In this document: positions 12,221 to 25,282 of the stretch, piece after piece
How the letters are laid out: every line of letters begins with the position of its first letter
How positions within the stretch are numbered: the stretch's first letter is position 1
DNA from: Lunularia cruciata
Lineage: Eukaryota; Streptophyta; Marchantiopsida; Lunulariales; Lunulariaceae
Reading direction: 5' to 3'
Assembly: GCA_948567375.1 (NCBI GenBank)
Contig: OX419756.1
Coordinates: forward strand, 50,322,552-50,386,551
Length of the DNA: 64,000 bases
Made by a program: the position numbers and the translations under genes
Notes under the pieces: model-generated
Told to the model about the DNA's origin: nothing
Seen by the model: only the letters and a program-made list of their open reading frames with translations
Databases searched by the model: none

Positions 12221-13405
12221 CTAGATTGACTCTGTAAGGAATCTTTTGTGAGCAGGTGCAGTGGAGCCTCCTCTTGTCTGTAGTCACCCGGTAGATCTCT
12301 TCCAACAGCAACAGGACCTTCAATTTCTAGAGTTGTAAGTTGCTCTATCTTTTGCTTGGGCTGACATTCTTCTTGCTCACCCTCATTATCAACACCGGGC
12401 GGTAAGAAACACTCTACCTGACGTTTCTGACGCCTATTTGAAGCTAAAGCTGATTCAACCCTTGCTTCGTGCTCTGGGGAAGAAATTGGTGTACTCGGTG
12501 TTGTTGGTGATGACAGAGGGGACTCAAATGACACAGATATTGACCTGTGTACTTCTCCCACAAGTTTGGTTTCAATCTCTGACAAACAATTTTCAATATT
12601 CTTGGCTTTTGAAGAACAGATGTCACTTCTGGTCTGTAGATCAGGAATAGCGGCAGTGGCTGCTTTGATATCCTCCGGAGTTACAGTGGTTGCCATGGCA
12701 ACTGAATGTACACGTTGCTGAGTTGGATGAATTTGCATGGGATAATTTTGAGACGGGTCGTTGTTCACTGAAGAAGATTGGCACATAGAATAAGGTGGAA
12801 AGCATGGACGCCCGTCAGGTAGACAGTAAAATGGGACAATATATACTGGGTTCATAGGTTGTCCGACAAAGGAGTCAGTCGTTTGAACACCGGCTGAACT
12901 TCTGTCTATTGTAGAGGAGGCAAATCTTGTGAATTGTGGAGGAAGGGCACTTGCAAAAGCTAAGCTCGATAGACCAGGAAATTGGATGGACTCTCTCTCG
13001 TCATCTTCCTTGACATCTGTTGGCAGAAGAGGCCAAGGAATTTCGTTTGGTCCTGGTGTAGGTCCTTGTGATAGTAACGTCATGCCGGACAACCCATGGG
13101 AGATTTTTGGTTCAGATAAGTTCGAAATCCTCCCGGGAGAAGTTTGTGCATTCGGTGCATGTTGGTAGAAGTTTTCTTCATCATGTCCAACATCAAGGCC
13201 TTCATACTCCGGCCATTCTGTATCGTCTTCGCAGGACACCGAGTTACTCTGCTTTTGTGCAACATTTGTAGATTCCGGCCATTCTCCAGTAGACGACTTA
13301 GCTAAATCACAAGCTTGTTGAGACGCTGATCGTTGCTCAATTTCAGAAACTGTATTGGACAGTAAAGTGTGAGCGCTTTGCTCAGTATAAGCAGCGTGAG
13401 GCTTT
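12221..13405 (-). CDS. Second large exon of an unrecognised low-complexity protein
   Basis: A 1185-base exon. The acceptor is TTGATGCAG at 13406-13414 and the donor is CTAG|GTAAAG at 12221. It encodes about 395 residues that are Ser-, Pro-, Glu- and Gln-rich, with the twice-used phrase EWPE and a stretch SSPTTPSTPISSPEH. I see no catalytic motif, signal peptide or membrane segment. It joins the upstream exon in phase: that exon leaves two bases and this one supplies one. Likely part of a long, mostly disordered host protein. Function unknown. Confidence 0.7.
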
Positions 13406-13735
13406 CTGCATCAAGAAAGAGTGTACACACTTAAGACAACTTTCTTGACAGCCACTGTTATATGTTCGTTGTGTAAGATCAGTGAGGAAATTAAGTATAG
13501 TTGGTGGAAGCTGCACAAAGTGATGGGATCAATAAATCTAACTCTCGCGTTGATTTTGCACAACACAGACAAATGTTCCCCAGCATTTACATAGCTATCC
13601 ATTTAGACTGCAAGTTTGTATACTGGGCTCATCCCTTGACAGTGTATACGAATAAGAAACTATGAAAGTCAATCACTGAACAGCAGCAATGAAAAATTTC
13701 AGTCTGGAATCAGGACAAAATACTTGTCCCTTTAC

Positions 13736-16467
13736 CTCCCATTTGTTACGAATGGTGATTTCCCCTCTTTAGGTAGGAGCTCTGCAGAATCGTAGTCCTC
13801 CACCAGCTCATCTTTCAGAATGGTCCTCATCACAATCTCAAGTAGTGCAAGTTCTAACTCTTCGCTCTCTGTCAGCTTTTCCTCCATATCTGAAAATGAT
13901 TGGGTTCCCGCATTACGAGAGGCCTTAATATCCCGTACTACGTTATCCGGAGCATCTGCATCAACATCAGCCGGTACACCATCTGCAGATAATGCCCATT
14001 GCTTTTGCTTCGGTAAAACGCTGACGTGCGAGCCGGTTTTCTTAATGTAAAGGCTGGAATAATCTATGGACGCATCTACAGAATCGAGCTGGTGACCTTC
14101 ATGTTCCTGCGGTTGGAACCGCTTCTCACACTTCCTTAAAGAATCACCTTCTGCTGAAGCTTTGTCCAAATCAGAGGAGCCTGGTCTGTTTTTCTCTCGT
14201 GCCCTGCTGTTTCGCTTTGAATGCGTCAGTCTGCTGTTTCCGGGGATCTTCTCTCTGTCAGACTGATCAGATAATCCACTTTGCACAGCACTGCAGGATG
14301 CCGCAGAAATAAGATTTTGAGATCTGTCGGTTTTCTTGAGCAGGGCTTCTCTCAACTCAGAAAGAGAAAATGCTATCGGAACCTCCACCTCGGCACTTGG
14401 TACAGACCATGGATGAAAAGGCGTTCTTTCTGACGAGTGTTTAAAATCTATGCCATTACAACCAGTGGTGGTGAACTCTGGATCTGGTTGATAAGTACTC
14501 CTGTATATTGCAACAGATTCTCTATCCAGAAATTCCATACCTCCACTCACGCTCAACCAATTTTCTACGGAGGCTCTCATTCCTCCGTTCAGCAGGTGCA
14601 TTCCTAAAGGAGCATATTCTTTGGATGGACTTCCCTTCAGTTCTCGTGAACCTTGTATTGTGTTCGTTATCATGTTATCCTTGACCTTGGCCCCTTTCCG
14701 CTTTTGTTCTACAAGCCCCGGTAGAGAGGCGCTATTCACAACATCTTCTGCCCTGCTTCGGTGCGGTACGGAAGAATCTTCTGTTGCTTTCACTTCAACC
14801 ACCCTCACATTTCCGGGTTTCCTGAGGATAGATTCATTGCCAGATTTGAGCAAGGGCAGCTTTGACCTATCTTGCAACAAGGACAGAGTGTTTGCGTACT
14901 TACTCAGAGCAGAAGGGACTTTCAATTTTCTTTTGTTTGCCTCCTGTAAAGTCATGTATTTGGCCTTGAGCTTCTCCTTTGGGTTGCGAGGCGGAACTTT
15001 GTTTAGCATTGTGAGCAACATATCATGTGCCTTCTCGTGTCCGTTCACGTTTCTGCCTGGTTTTATTGGCTTGCTTGAAGTGTTCACACTCAGATCAAAG
15101 TTTTCAGTTACGTTTTTACCGGGTTCTCTCATGCTTCTCCCACCCTCGCTGTTGTCAGGATGTGTTATATATCCTGGAGTTAACTCCTGCTCCATCTTTG
15201 CACCGCTCCTTCTTCTGTGACTCAGCTCAGATTTTCTTTCTTCGCTGTTTGCATTTCTTACTGATCTAAGGGGCATTAACCCCTCTTTCTTTCCCTGTCG
15301 GTTCAAAGCGTTCCTCTTTGTTGTTTCCTTCTCCACCTGATAAAGCTTCTCGTCCACATCATATCTATCTACAAAAGAAGGTCCATTAAGATGTGTTCCT
15401 TCTGGTGTTTCTGTTTCTGCCAGAAGTGCTCCACATGATGCAAGAAAGGCCTTCATCCTTTCGGACCAGCTTTGTCGTTCAGAGGGCCCCTCAAAAGTTT
15501 GCGAAGACACTTTAGGTTTTGTAGCGATTCTCCCCGTTCTGGGTTCCAGCTCAGTAATCAATTTCCTTTCCTTCTGAGCGTTGATATCCGCACTGAAAGA
15601 TGTTAGTAGCCACTTGGAGAAATCCGAGCTGAAGTCAGACTTCTCGCACATACTACCTTCTCGAATTTTTGCCTCTATCGCAGACATCCGTCCACATTGC
15701 TGCTCTGATTGTGGGTCCTGCGCAGTAGCTTCCAAGGATCTTTTACCTGGCCTCTTCCTGTCCTCTCTTGAGACAAGAATATCATCATCTGGCGTAGACG
15801 TGGAGTTTGAAACGGGATGTACAGTGCCATTCATCGCTGCAGATTTTCTCACGCTCCTTCCCCCTTCCTGTGGTCTAGCTTTGCTCTTCTTATCATCACA
15901 GGAGAACCAAGAAACCGGCACGACTACCTTGAACCTTGATCCAGGAGGCCGCAGACTCTTTCGTTTGATTGCAGCTTGGGCTGCATATGACGGACCCGGC
16001 TCGTTCTCCTTAGGTGAACATTTGTTCAATTTCTCTTCCAGGTCAGAACAGTCATGGTTTTTTCTATGGCCGGTACTTTGATTACAGCTCTTCATACTTG
16101 TGATCATTTTGTGAGGTGGTCTTCTGCTAACTGTGAAATCCCGAAGGCTCAAAACCTCAAGAGAATTCTGGGGTCGTCTACGAATAGGGTCATCTGATGA
16201 ATATCTCCCTGCTATGTTCTGGACCTCCCGTAGGTTCGTGTAAACCGAAGCTGCAAGGTGGGGAAGACGATGGTCATCCATAGTCGGTTCTACGAATAAT
16301 GCCTTTTTGCCAGAGTCTGATCGATATAGCTTCTTGCCGGACTCTCGGAGGGGTGACATTGCACTCCGATGCCTCTTGTTGCCAGTAGATCTAGCTTCTT
16401 CCTTCATAACATTCAATCGTCTGGCATTCGAGAACCTCTGTACGACCCAGCTTCCCAGCTTGTTCTC
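13736..16467 (-). CDS. Main exon (910 codons) of an unrecognised protein
   Basis: The frame is open from acceptor GACTTTTCAG (16468-16477) to donor GGGAG|GTAAAG at 13736, about 910 codons without a stop. This is far longer than chance and argues for purifying selection. The protein begins ENKLGSWVVQRFSNARR and is rich in Lys, Arg, Ser and Glu. It contains a hydrophobic/basic patch RFKVVVPVSWF and ends with an acidic helical stretch ELELALLEIVMRTIL. An intron of 330 bases separates it from exon 12221-13405. There is no start codon in this exon, so exons must lie upstream. A phase-compatible candidate is at 29231-29389, beyond a transposon-filled gap. No family recognised; nuclear or cytoskeletal scaffold roles are speculation. 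Confidence 0.75.
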
Positions 16468-16479
16468 CTGAAAAGTCAA

Positions 16480-19400
16480 ATATAGTCCTAATCAAGATCT
16501 ATCTCCAAAAATGATACGAAAACCCCTATAAGATAGATGGCCGGGGTTTCTTAAGTGTGCCTAAGATTCTTCCATATTTGAGAATTGGGAGCAGACGCCG
16601 TTCGAAGAACGGGGGATCCAGAACCCACTCAGTATGGAACCGAGAACGTGCAAATGAAGTGCATATGAAATGCATGTATGATATGAAGTGCAAATAGAAA
16701 TGAAATGAATCTAAGCAAATGGAATGTAAGTGAATCTAACATTACGAAGATAAGTGAAAGTAAGGACGTAATTGATACATTTCATAAGTAGCACCTGCAG
16801 AGAAGTAGTATACACCATGAAAAATCAAGACAACAGTTTCAGCATCTGAAATTGAAAGCAGAGGAGGACCATCAAACAGAGAAACAGCGACCAAGAAGTA
16901 AAAGACAGAGAGCTTTAGTTGAGGATGAGTGGAGTGGAGCAAAGTGAGAGAGGAGTGGATGGTGTCATGGCTATGTTGGAGCGAGGGGTGAGAGGACTGG
17001 ATATGAGGAGACGAGAGCAGAAGCCCGTTGGAGGAACGGGGGATCCACAACTCATTAAATGCATATAAAGTGCAAATCAAATGTAACCATGATATTGTGC
17101 AAATCGAGATGAGTATTAAAACCGTAAAGGAGATTTAAGTGAATTTAAGAAATAGCAACATATCGAGAGCAACAGATGTATAGAACTAGTAAGTATCGTG
17201 TAGACGGTAACAGCTATGTCAAGAAATATTATACATCAGGTAATCGAATCTACAATTCGACAGGGTATGAGGAAATGAGAGTAGAAACCGTCCAGAGAAT
17301 GGGGGGGTGCAGAGCGAGGTGTTAGAGGACTGGATAGAGTATATCACAGAATGTACTATGACTGCATGAGTCCTAAAACAACCAAACCACAGAAGGAAGC
17401 AGATGGCGGTCATAGTAAACCTCCACGATAGCACTAGGACTTCATCAGTGCCCAACGCAATGCCGAAGTAGCTGGGCGAATGTCAGTATGTGGTATCGAG
17501 TTTCTGTTTGAAAGCTCAGGAGTGCCAAGGCATATTGAGAGGACTGGATATGGAGATACGAGGACAGAGGTCGTTCGAGGAATGGGAGATCCAGAACTCA
17601 TTGAATGCAAATGGATTGGATATAGAGAAACGAGGACAGAAGTCATTGGAGGAACGGGAGATCCAGACCTCATTGAATGCAAATGAGATGCAAGATATGT
17701 AATGTATACAAGATAGCGAACATCTGATCGAATGATAGCATAAACAAATGTAACCTGGAAACACAGTAAAAGTAATATCTATATACAAGTAAAAGTAATA
17801 AAAGTAATATCTATATACAAGTAGCATGCATCGAGAAAGTGGAAACATAACAACAGTGCATGTAGACAAATAAAATCGACTCGACGAGCCAGAAGAGAAA
17901 GATTCAGATAAACCGAAGTGGAAAATCAATGTAGCAGCCTGGAAAGCGAGTCGTGGAAGATCCGTGAATCAGCCCGAAAGTATGAAATCGCTCAGACGAC
18001 GAGGGAAGTAGAGCCAGGCGTTGGAGGACTGGATATAGGTTATATCACAGCATGTGCTATGAACACATGAGTCCTAAAACACCAAAAACACAGAGGGAGC
18101 AGAAAGGCGGCCATAGTCCGCCTCCACTAAAGCAAGTACTACTTCATCAGTGCCAAATGCAGTGCCGAAGTACCTGGGCAAATGCCAGTACCTCTCATAC
18201 AGAGTTTCTGTTCGAAAGCTCATGAGTGCCAATGGGCTCATGAGTGCAAATGGACTGGATATAGAGAAATGAGGACAGAAGCCGTTCATCAAACGGGAGA
18301 TCCAGAACTCATTGAATGCAAATGTTATGCACGATATGTAATGAAAGCAAGATACCGAACATCTGGTCGAATTAAAGCATAAGTAAATGTAACCGGGAAG
18401 CAACGTAATAGCAACACCTATAGTAGTTGCATGCATCTAATAAACAGAAATCCTAGTTGCATGCATCGAATAAACAGAAATAGGACACCTGCATATATAT
18501 AGGTATACGAGAACAGATGTCGTTCTGGGAACGGGTTATCCAGAACTCATGAGTTGCAAACGTTCGTTAAGCAAGATGTACATGGTACGCAACGCTAGAG
18601 TAGTATGAAATCCCTAAGTTAGAATGCATCGAAGGTATCCGACAGCAATGGCATAATAGAAGCAAACCTATTGGAACAACTGCATATATAGAGAAGAAAC
18701 ATCAGCAAATGAAAGGCGAAGTAACTGTCATTGAGAAACCAGTAGATAGCAATACGCATATTTGAGAGGCAGCCATCAAAGAAGCCAATGCCGACGTCCC
18801 ACATCAGTAGAGAAAAAATACATCAGGAATAAACGGCCAACTGAAACGGATGGAGAAAAACTGGTATCAAGAGACAAGAAGTAATCTGTAAATATCGCGG
18901 GTCAAGGAAGATCGGAGTCAGTAAACGACAATCGTGGAAGGTGTAGGAGAAAGAGCACGGGAAGTAGAATATATCGAGTGGCAAGGAAGATCTTTGTCAG
19001 AAAACGGAAGTCGTGGAAGGTGTAGGAGAAAGAGCACTGGAAGTAGAAATCGCTCAGAGAACGAGGAAGACGAGCAAAGCATCCAAGGACTGGATATCGA
19101 TATATCACAGCAAGCGCTATGGACGCCTGAGTCCTGAAAACCAAACCACTGAGGGAAGCAGAAGACGGCACGTCTCCAAGAAAACACATGCGACTTCATC
19201 AGTGCCTCACGCAGTGCCGAAGTAGCTGAGATAGAGCACTGGAAGTAGAAATCGCTCAGAGAACGAGGAAGACGAGCAAAGCATCCAAGGACTGGATATC
19301 GATATATCACAGCAAGCGCTATGGACGCCTGAGTCCTGAAAACCAAACCACTGAGGGAAGCAGAAGACGGCACGTCTCCAAGAAAACACATGCGACTTCA

Positions 19401-20593
19401 TCAGTGCCTCACGAAGTAGCTGAGAGAGAGTCAGTACCCCTCATAACGAGTTTCTGCTCGAAAACTCATGAGTGCCAAGGCAAACTCGATTGCTTCCAAC
19501 AGTGTCGCTCAAGGTAAGGGGAAGGGCTGTAACGAATGAAGCTTGAAGTCCAAACAAAGGGCAGCAACATTAAGAATCGGAAAGGCTAAGTAATGTAAAG
19601 CAATCAAAATCCTCTTTAAGAAAATGAAAACATGAGCAGGAATAAGAAAAGGGCCTCGAGAAATACCTGGTTAAAGCCTGAAAGCAAACAGATGTTAGTA
19701 TTGAAAGCAAATAACAACTAGTAGAAGTACTCGAGGAATAGACTTCTCCAACACCAGTAGGAAATAGCATGTCCTTTGCCCTAGAAACGGGGGTTGAAAA
19801 AACACAGAGCAGCAATGAAAGGTGAAAGGAAGGAAATCATCCTAAGAGAGGAAAGGAGAACAGGAAAGGCAGGAGAACAGGAAAGGCAGGAAGGGGCGGA
19901 AGGGGGAAGGGGATTTCCGAGACTAAGGCCCGGGGGAACAGGAAGGGCGGAAGATGAGTGCGAGAAACGAAAAAGATGACTGAAAAATGAGTGTATCTCG
20001 CAAAGGGTCTCAAGGGGGAGGGAAGTTCATCCACGTGTGAAGTGAAGGGCCCAGTTGGGACCCGTGTCCCGTGGCCTCTACTTCAGAGGGCACGTGTCAA
20101 TTGCCACGGGCATTTTGCAGAAAACTCAAAGAGCTGTAGACAGAGAGTATTTATCACTGTAGGAGGCAAGAAAGTATTCGAGCTACGGGAAAATTATATA
20201 GAGAAATTATATAGACACCTGCATATATAGAGGAAAAATATCATCAAATGATCAAATGAAAACCTAAGTAAATGTGACTTGGAAACAACCTAATAGCACC
20301 CCTATATCTGAGATGCATGCATAGAAAGACGCAGAGACAGAACACCCACATCAGTAGAGAAATAAAATCAACAGGAAGAAATGGCGACTTAACGAGCCAA
20401 ATTAAAAGGATTAAAACGTTTGAGTTAGACAGGAGTCAAGAGTCAAGTAGAAGTCCCGAAATCACAAGTCAAGGAAGATATTAGAGTCAGAAAACGAAAT
20501 TTGTGGAAGATGTATGAGTCAGAGCACCGGATGTATGAACTCACTCAGAGAACGAGGGAAGACTTACAAAGCATTGGAAGACTGGATATAGTA
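16480..20593. repeat. Repeat-rich non-coding region (possible giant intron)
   Basis: Several diverged copies of two units are interleaved. One unit runs from GGACTGGATAT through CACAGCATG...CTATG to CATGAGTCCTAAAAC and CTTCATCAGTGCC (near 17320-17530, 18020-18230, 19080-19470). The other is a short hairpin unit around GTTCGAAGAACGG (16600, 17030, 17565, 17640, 18285, 18510). A purine-rich stretch is at 19795-19960. The open frames are not conserved between copies, so I treat the region as non-coding. Both units reappear at 25650-31200. Confidence 0.6.
19032..19425. repeat. Tandem duplication, period 202 bp
   Basis: A unit starting GAGCACTGGAAGTAG at 19032 repeats at 19234 almost without change, apart from loss of nine bases (CAGTGCCGA) in the second copy. 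Just to the left, 18906-19050 holds two diverged 75-80 bp units. This is a recent local duplication inside an older repeat. Confidence 0.85.
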
Positions 20594-21039
20594 CGATGAG
20601 AACTATTGTTTCTGCTCCTTGACGTAGAAGGTCTATTAGTCATTCTAACCTCTGATATATCAGACATCACTAACACACCAATACTAGACCTCTCTTTGCT
20701 CTACAGTTCTCAAAGACAACATTCAGAAGTTCACTCACGCTGCATTAATAACACCCAACACTGCAATAGCATAGAACACACCTGAGATGATGTTAAGCAA
20801 CTCAGGACGGCAGGAAATGTAAGGTGTTGGTGTTGGGAATAACCTTGTAGAAAACTAACTCAAACAAGTTCAGAAACAGTCATATACGCACTGAAGTAAA
20901 CCCTAGGAGATTATTTTGCATTACCCTAATTTAGGTTGCGCCCCACTTTACCCTAAACAGATGGTAGAACTCTAGAGGAATCAAACAAAACCATAAAAAC
21001 TAGAGAATTGGCTAAACTAGAGATTAACTAAAACTAATA
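20594..21039 (-). repeat. 3' LTR of the copia element
   Basis: Pairs with 25200-25650. On the plus strand it runs from CGATGAGAAC (TGATGAGAAC in the other copy) to AACTAATA. It includes the phrase GTTGGTGTTGGGAATAACC near 20825 and the sequence that encodes the start of gag in the 5' copy. Confidence 0.8.
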
Positions 21040-21189
21040 TTCTCACTTAATGGAAGTTTAGGACAATTCCCATTTCTACTACACATTTAATGTGTTTATC
21101 TTTAGGTAGTGTTTTTGCAAACACATCTGCTGTCATCTCCTGTGTAGGAGAGTAAACTAACTTCACAACAGTCTCCTTTCCTTTCTCCT

Positions 21190-21969
21190 CTACAAATCTT
21201 CTTCTAGTCTCAATGTGCTTAGTCCTTGGGTGATGTACAGGATTTTTCTGAGTGCTATACTTCCTGTATTGTCACAGTACAATGTAGTAGGACTTTCCTG
21301 CTCAAAACCCAGCTCCTTGAGAAGTCTCCTGTTCCAGGGGACTTCTTGAGTAGCATTTGAGGCAGCAATAAATTCTACCTCAGTAGTAGACAGTGCAACA
21401 GATGTTTGTTGTTTACTACACCAGCTGATTGCTCCACAACTGAGCATGATTGCATATGCACTAGTTGATCTGTTATTATCTGTGTCATCTCCCCAACTAG
21501 CATCTATATATGCTTCAAGAGTAGGAGCAAGTATGTTCCTTTGCTTTCTGTACTCCAAGAATGCATCTTGAGTACCCTTTAAGTACCTGAATACCCTCTT
21601 TATACCTTTCCAATGTGCTTGTGCAGGGTTGCTACTATATCTAGCTAGTGTTCCCACCGCGTAACATATATCTGGTCTTGTACAAACCATGATAAACATT
21701 AGAGAACCAAGAGCACTCTGATACAACGTTTTGTCACAGTGATCCACCTCCCCATCTATGTTTTTGCTGTGCTTCCACCCTAGATCAAGAGGTGTAGAGA
21801 CAGGATTCGCCTCTGTCATCTGATAATTAGCTATTATGGATCTCACATACTGTGGTTGATTGATTCGGATCCATCCTGCTTCTCTGTCTCTGCTCACGTT
21901 GATTCCCAAAACGAGTTTCACAGGACCAAGGATAGTCATCTCAAAAACAGAGCACATGCAATCTAGCAC
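21190..21969 (-). pseudogene. Copia RT C-terminus and RNase H
   Basis: A 259-residue open frame with the standard copia RNase H landmarks: GSLMFIMVCTRPDICYAV, the first catalytic Asp in AYIDASWGDD, the Glu in LSTTEVEFIAAS, and the Asp in LYCDNTGSI. It degrades the RNA strand during reverse transcription. It follows the RT block at 21982-22545, separated by a frame break near 21975. The frame ends at 21190, about 150 bases from the 3' LTR, which fits the family. Confidence 0.9.
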
Positions 21970-21981
21970 TCCATTGATAGA

Positions 21982-22545
21982 TCAACTGTTCCCCAACAGT
22001 AATAGATCATCTACATATACAGCTATGTATACATCATCTCTAGTATACACACTCATATCCTGCTCTCTCAAGTATGAGTCTAGTTTCTCATACCAGGCTC
22101 TAGGAGCTTGCTTAAGACCATACAAAGCCTTCTTAAGCAAGCATACTTTTCCTTTGCCTTCAGTATATCCATCTGGAACATCCATGTAGATAGACTCTCT
22201 CAAATCTCCATTGAGAAAGACTGTTTTCACATCTAACTGCTCCACTTCCCAATCTCTCTCTGCTGCAAGAGCAAGAAGCATGCTGGATAGATCCATACCT
22301 GGCAACAGGTGCAAAGTTTCTGAATAATCTATTGATGCTCTCTGATTGAAGCCCTTTGCAACAAGTCTTGCCTTGTACTTCAGGATCTCATTCTCAGCTC
22401 CACGTTTGACCCTGAAAACCCATTTACAGCCAATTGCATTCCTACCTGGTGGTAAATCAGCTAGTACCCATGTGCCATTAGTCTGAAGAGACTTCTTCTC
22501 TTCTGCTACAGCTATCTCCCACTGACTTGAATCTGGTCTGAGCAT
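21982..22545 (-). pseudogene. Copia reverse transcriptase
   Basis: Copia-type RT. It contains the entry motif ALYGLKQAPRAWYEKL and the catalytic YVDD box in VYVDDLLLLGNS near 21985-22020. Upstream is the typical sequence KWVFRVKRGAENEI and KARLVAKGFNQR. It copies the element RNA into cDNA. The frame breaks just after YVDD where the next open frame (21190-21969) takes over. One upstream stop near 22588 separates it from the integrase C-terminus. Confidence 0.9.
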
Positions 22546-22694
22546 AGCTTGCTGTGAAGTGTCTGGATCACAATCTTCATGACAGATTTAAGATTCATCT
22601 AACATCTCTTCTGATAGAAAGTCAAGTCTGTCAATAGGTTTCTATCCCTCTGTGATCTTCTTGGCTCTGTGCCCAGAAGTTTCATGTCATCTCC

Positions 22695-23918
22695 TCACAT
22701 CTCTGGAATCTCACTCAGAGATTCTGCATCTGCAGTCTGCTTCTGAGAGTCTTCTTCTGTAGTATCAGAATCAGAAACCACTGTCTGTTCAGGCCTTCTT
22801 TTGTACACCTTCAGACTCTCCTTTGGTGAACCATCACCTTCAGGTAGAGATTGCTCTTTTGATGATTGATCTGAAGAACTGACTCTGCAGCTTGGGAAGA
22901 TAGATTGATCAGGCTGATCAAACTGATCAGCTTGGCCTCTGCAACTCATCACTGTTCTCACTCCAAGTCCTCAATTCATCAAAGAGAATATCTCTACTTC
23001 TGATGATCTGTCCAGACTTAGGATCATACATAAGATATCCTTTCAGTCCCTCTTCATATCCTACAAAAAGTATTTTCTCAGCCTTCTTTGTGAACTTCCT
23101 CCTTTGCTCCTTGGTAATATGAACATAGGCAGGACATCCAAAAACTTTCAAAGCTGAAATAGTAGGTGTCTTACCACTCCAGCATTCTTCAGGAGTCCTT
23201 CCTTGCAATGCTGTGGTACCACTGATAATTCTAAGAAAATTTGCAGTGCTAATAGCAGCACCCCAAAACTTTCTCTCCAGCTTGGCATGTCGGAGCATTG
23301 CCAATGCTTTGTCCACTAGTGTCCTATTCAACCTTTCTGCAACTCCATTCTGTGCAGGACTGTCTCTGGCAGTACAGTCAAGGAGAATTCCTTTCTCTGA
23401 CAGAAAAGAGAGGAATTCCTCATTCCTATACTCTCTGCCTCCATCTGTTCTCAATTGCTTGACTTTCCTCCCAGTCTACAACTCAGCCATGGCTACAAAC
23501 TTCTGGAATTTTCGCAGCACTTCATCCTTGCTTTTCATGAGATAAATAAAGCTCTTTCTACTGTAATCATCCACAAAGGAAATGTAGTAAGCTGCTCCAC
23601 TCAATGACTTCTCAGTGATGTATCCCAGTACATCAGAATGTATGACATCTAGAAGACCAGAAGCTCTAGATGAAGATTTCTTGGGGATAGGAGCTTTGTG
23701 TGCCTACCTTCTGCACACCCAATGCAAAATTCGAGTTTTCCTTTCGGATCTAGTTTCAATCCCTCCACTACCTTCTCTAAAGCATGTAGTTTTTGCTCTG
23801 ACAAGTGCCCTAACCTCAAATGCCAGAGATGGATGTCATTTCTGTTTTCTGCTACCAATGCAGAATCAGAACAATCAGCTTCCATCAACTTGAACAGCTT
23901 CCCTTTGGCAGTCCCCAA
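22695..23918 (-). pseudogene. Copia integrase
   Basis: The HHCC zinc-binding segment is at 23780-23850 (LWHLRLGHLSEQK, then CIGC). The catalytic core lies at 22927-23640: an Asp in MRTDGGREYRN and the Glu in NGVAERLNRTLVDKAL. The C-terminal region (KVFGCPAYVHI, KILFVGYEEGLKGY) ends in an acidic linker down to 22695. Integrase inserts the cDNA. At least two frame breaks (near 23650 and 22930) make it non-functional. Confidence 0.9.
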
Positions 23919-24008
23919 GGACCAGCTCTCCTTTCTTCAAAGGGCATTGATTTCTGTTGCTCTCAAACAGAACATCCACTCCATGCTCCATGAGGCAACA
24001 TACTGATA

Positions 24009-25282
24009 TCAAGTTCTTGGTGTAATCGGGAACATAGAGCACATTTTCCAAATAGCTCTTACAAGAACTTGTGTTAGATCTTCGCATGAATGGCAACAGG
24101 AACTTTGCCAGTTCCTAACACTGGATTCAGAATCCCAGGTCCACAATGAACACTCTTGGGAATCTTCAGAGATTGAAGAGTTGAGAACAAGTCTTTCTGG
24201 TAACAGATATGAGAGGTGGTTCCAGAATCCAAGAACCATCCAGAACCGTTTGAGGACAACTGTGATTCTGCCAACATTCCACAATCCAGCTCTTTTGCTG
24301 AGTACCCCTCCTCATCGCTATCTATCTCATGGCACTCCTCTGTGTTGTAAGCTAAACTCCCAGATTTTCGACCCTTTTCTAGATGAGGTCTCAGGTTTCC
24401 CTTCTTCAGCTCTTGTTCTCTCCTTTCTCTTTTCTTGGAACATACAGGTGGAATATGATCTTTCTCATGATAAAAAATAACAGGTCCTGTGATCAACAAT
24501 ACTAACTCCTTTCCCAGATTTACTCACTCTTCTATCTGGTACTCTTCTTGGCTGAGAAGAAGCACTGAACAGAGCAGCATCTCCCAGCTCATTTAACTTC
24601 ATCTCTTTGTCCTCTCTGTCTATGCTAAACACCAGCAATTTGTTTATCACATAATCTCATGTGACAACCTCAACAGGTAAATCACCCAGAGCTACTAGGA
24701 CAGAGTGATAGCTTGAAGAGAGAGTCCTTAAGAAATGGTTGATCTCATATTTCTCAGTAAGTACAACTCTATCCTCCTTGACTCTCTTGAAGGACTTCTG
24801 CAGTTTTGACAAATGCATGGTGAAATCATCACCATCTTTCAATTTCAAGGAGCACATTCCATCCCAGATTTGTTTGGAACTCTCCAGTTTCTCAACAGAG
24901 TAATAACTCTTGAGTTTATACCAAATCTCCCAACTCCAAGCATAAGTGTCTACTAGGTCTCTGATTGGCTCTGGCATAGCCCTTAGCAGAAACCTCCGGG
25001 TAGTAGAGTGCTTGACTCTCTCCTCTTGTTGGACTCTAGCTCATCTATATCATGAGCCTCTAATGCCAAGTCCAAACAGTCATGATTGTCTAAGATAGAC
25101 TTCACATCCAAAGCCCAAGATCTGTAGTTAGTGTTTCCCAGTTTCTCTATATCTCTAAGTTCTCCTATCAACCCTAGTGGTGACTGTAGGACCATAACTT
25201 GATGAGAACTATTGTTTCTTTTCCTTGAAGTAGAAGGTTTGTCAATCATTTTAACCTCTGATGTATCAGACATCACTAACAC
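24009..25282 (-). pseudogene. Copia gag, zinc knuckle and protease
   Basis: The gag N-terminus (24983-25282) has KLGNTNYRSWALDVKSIL, typical of copia gag. The middle part (24657-24977) has LKLKDGDDFTMHLSKL. A CCHC zinc knuckle near 24450-24500 starts RTCYF and ends HIPPVC, but a small insertion shifts the frame inside it. The protease active site DSGTTSHIC is near 24215. The open frame of gag begins inside the 5' LTR, so the first ~25 codons lie in the terminal repeat. Confidence 0.85.

Noticed and set aside
14621-15220. 199-codon plus-strand open frame
   Set aside because: It lies opposite the 910-codon minus-strand exon and mirrors its codon pattern. It has no splice or motif support.
17434-19401. 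Several minus-strand open frames with similar peptides
   Set aside because: They come from repeat copies in which the frame is not conserved, so the similarity is at DNA level and not at protein level.
21860-24480. Plus-strand open frames across the copia element
   Set aside because: All are shadows of the copia pol and gag frames on the minus strand.
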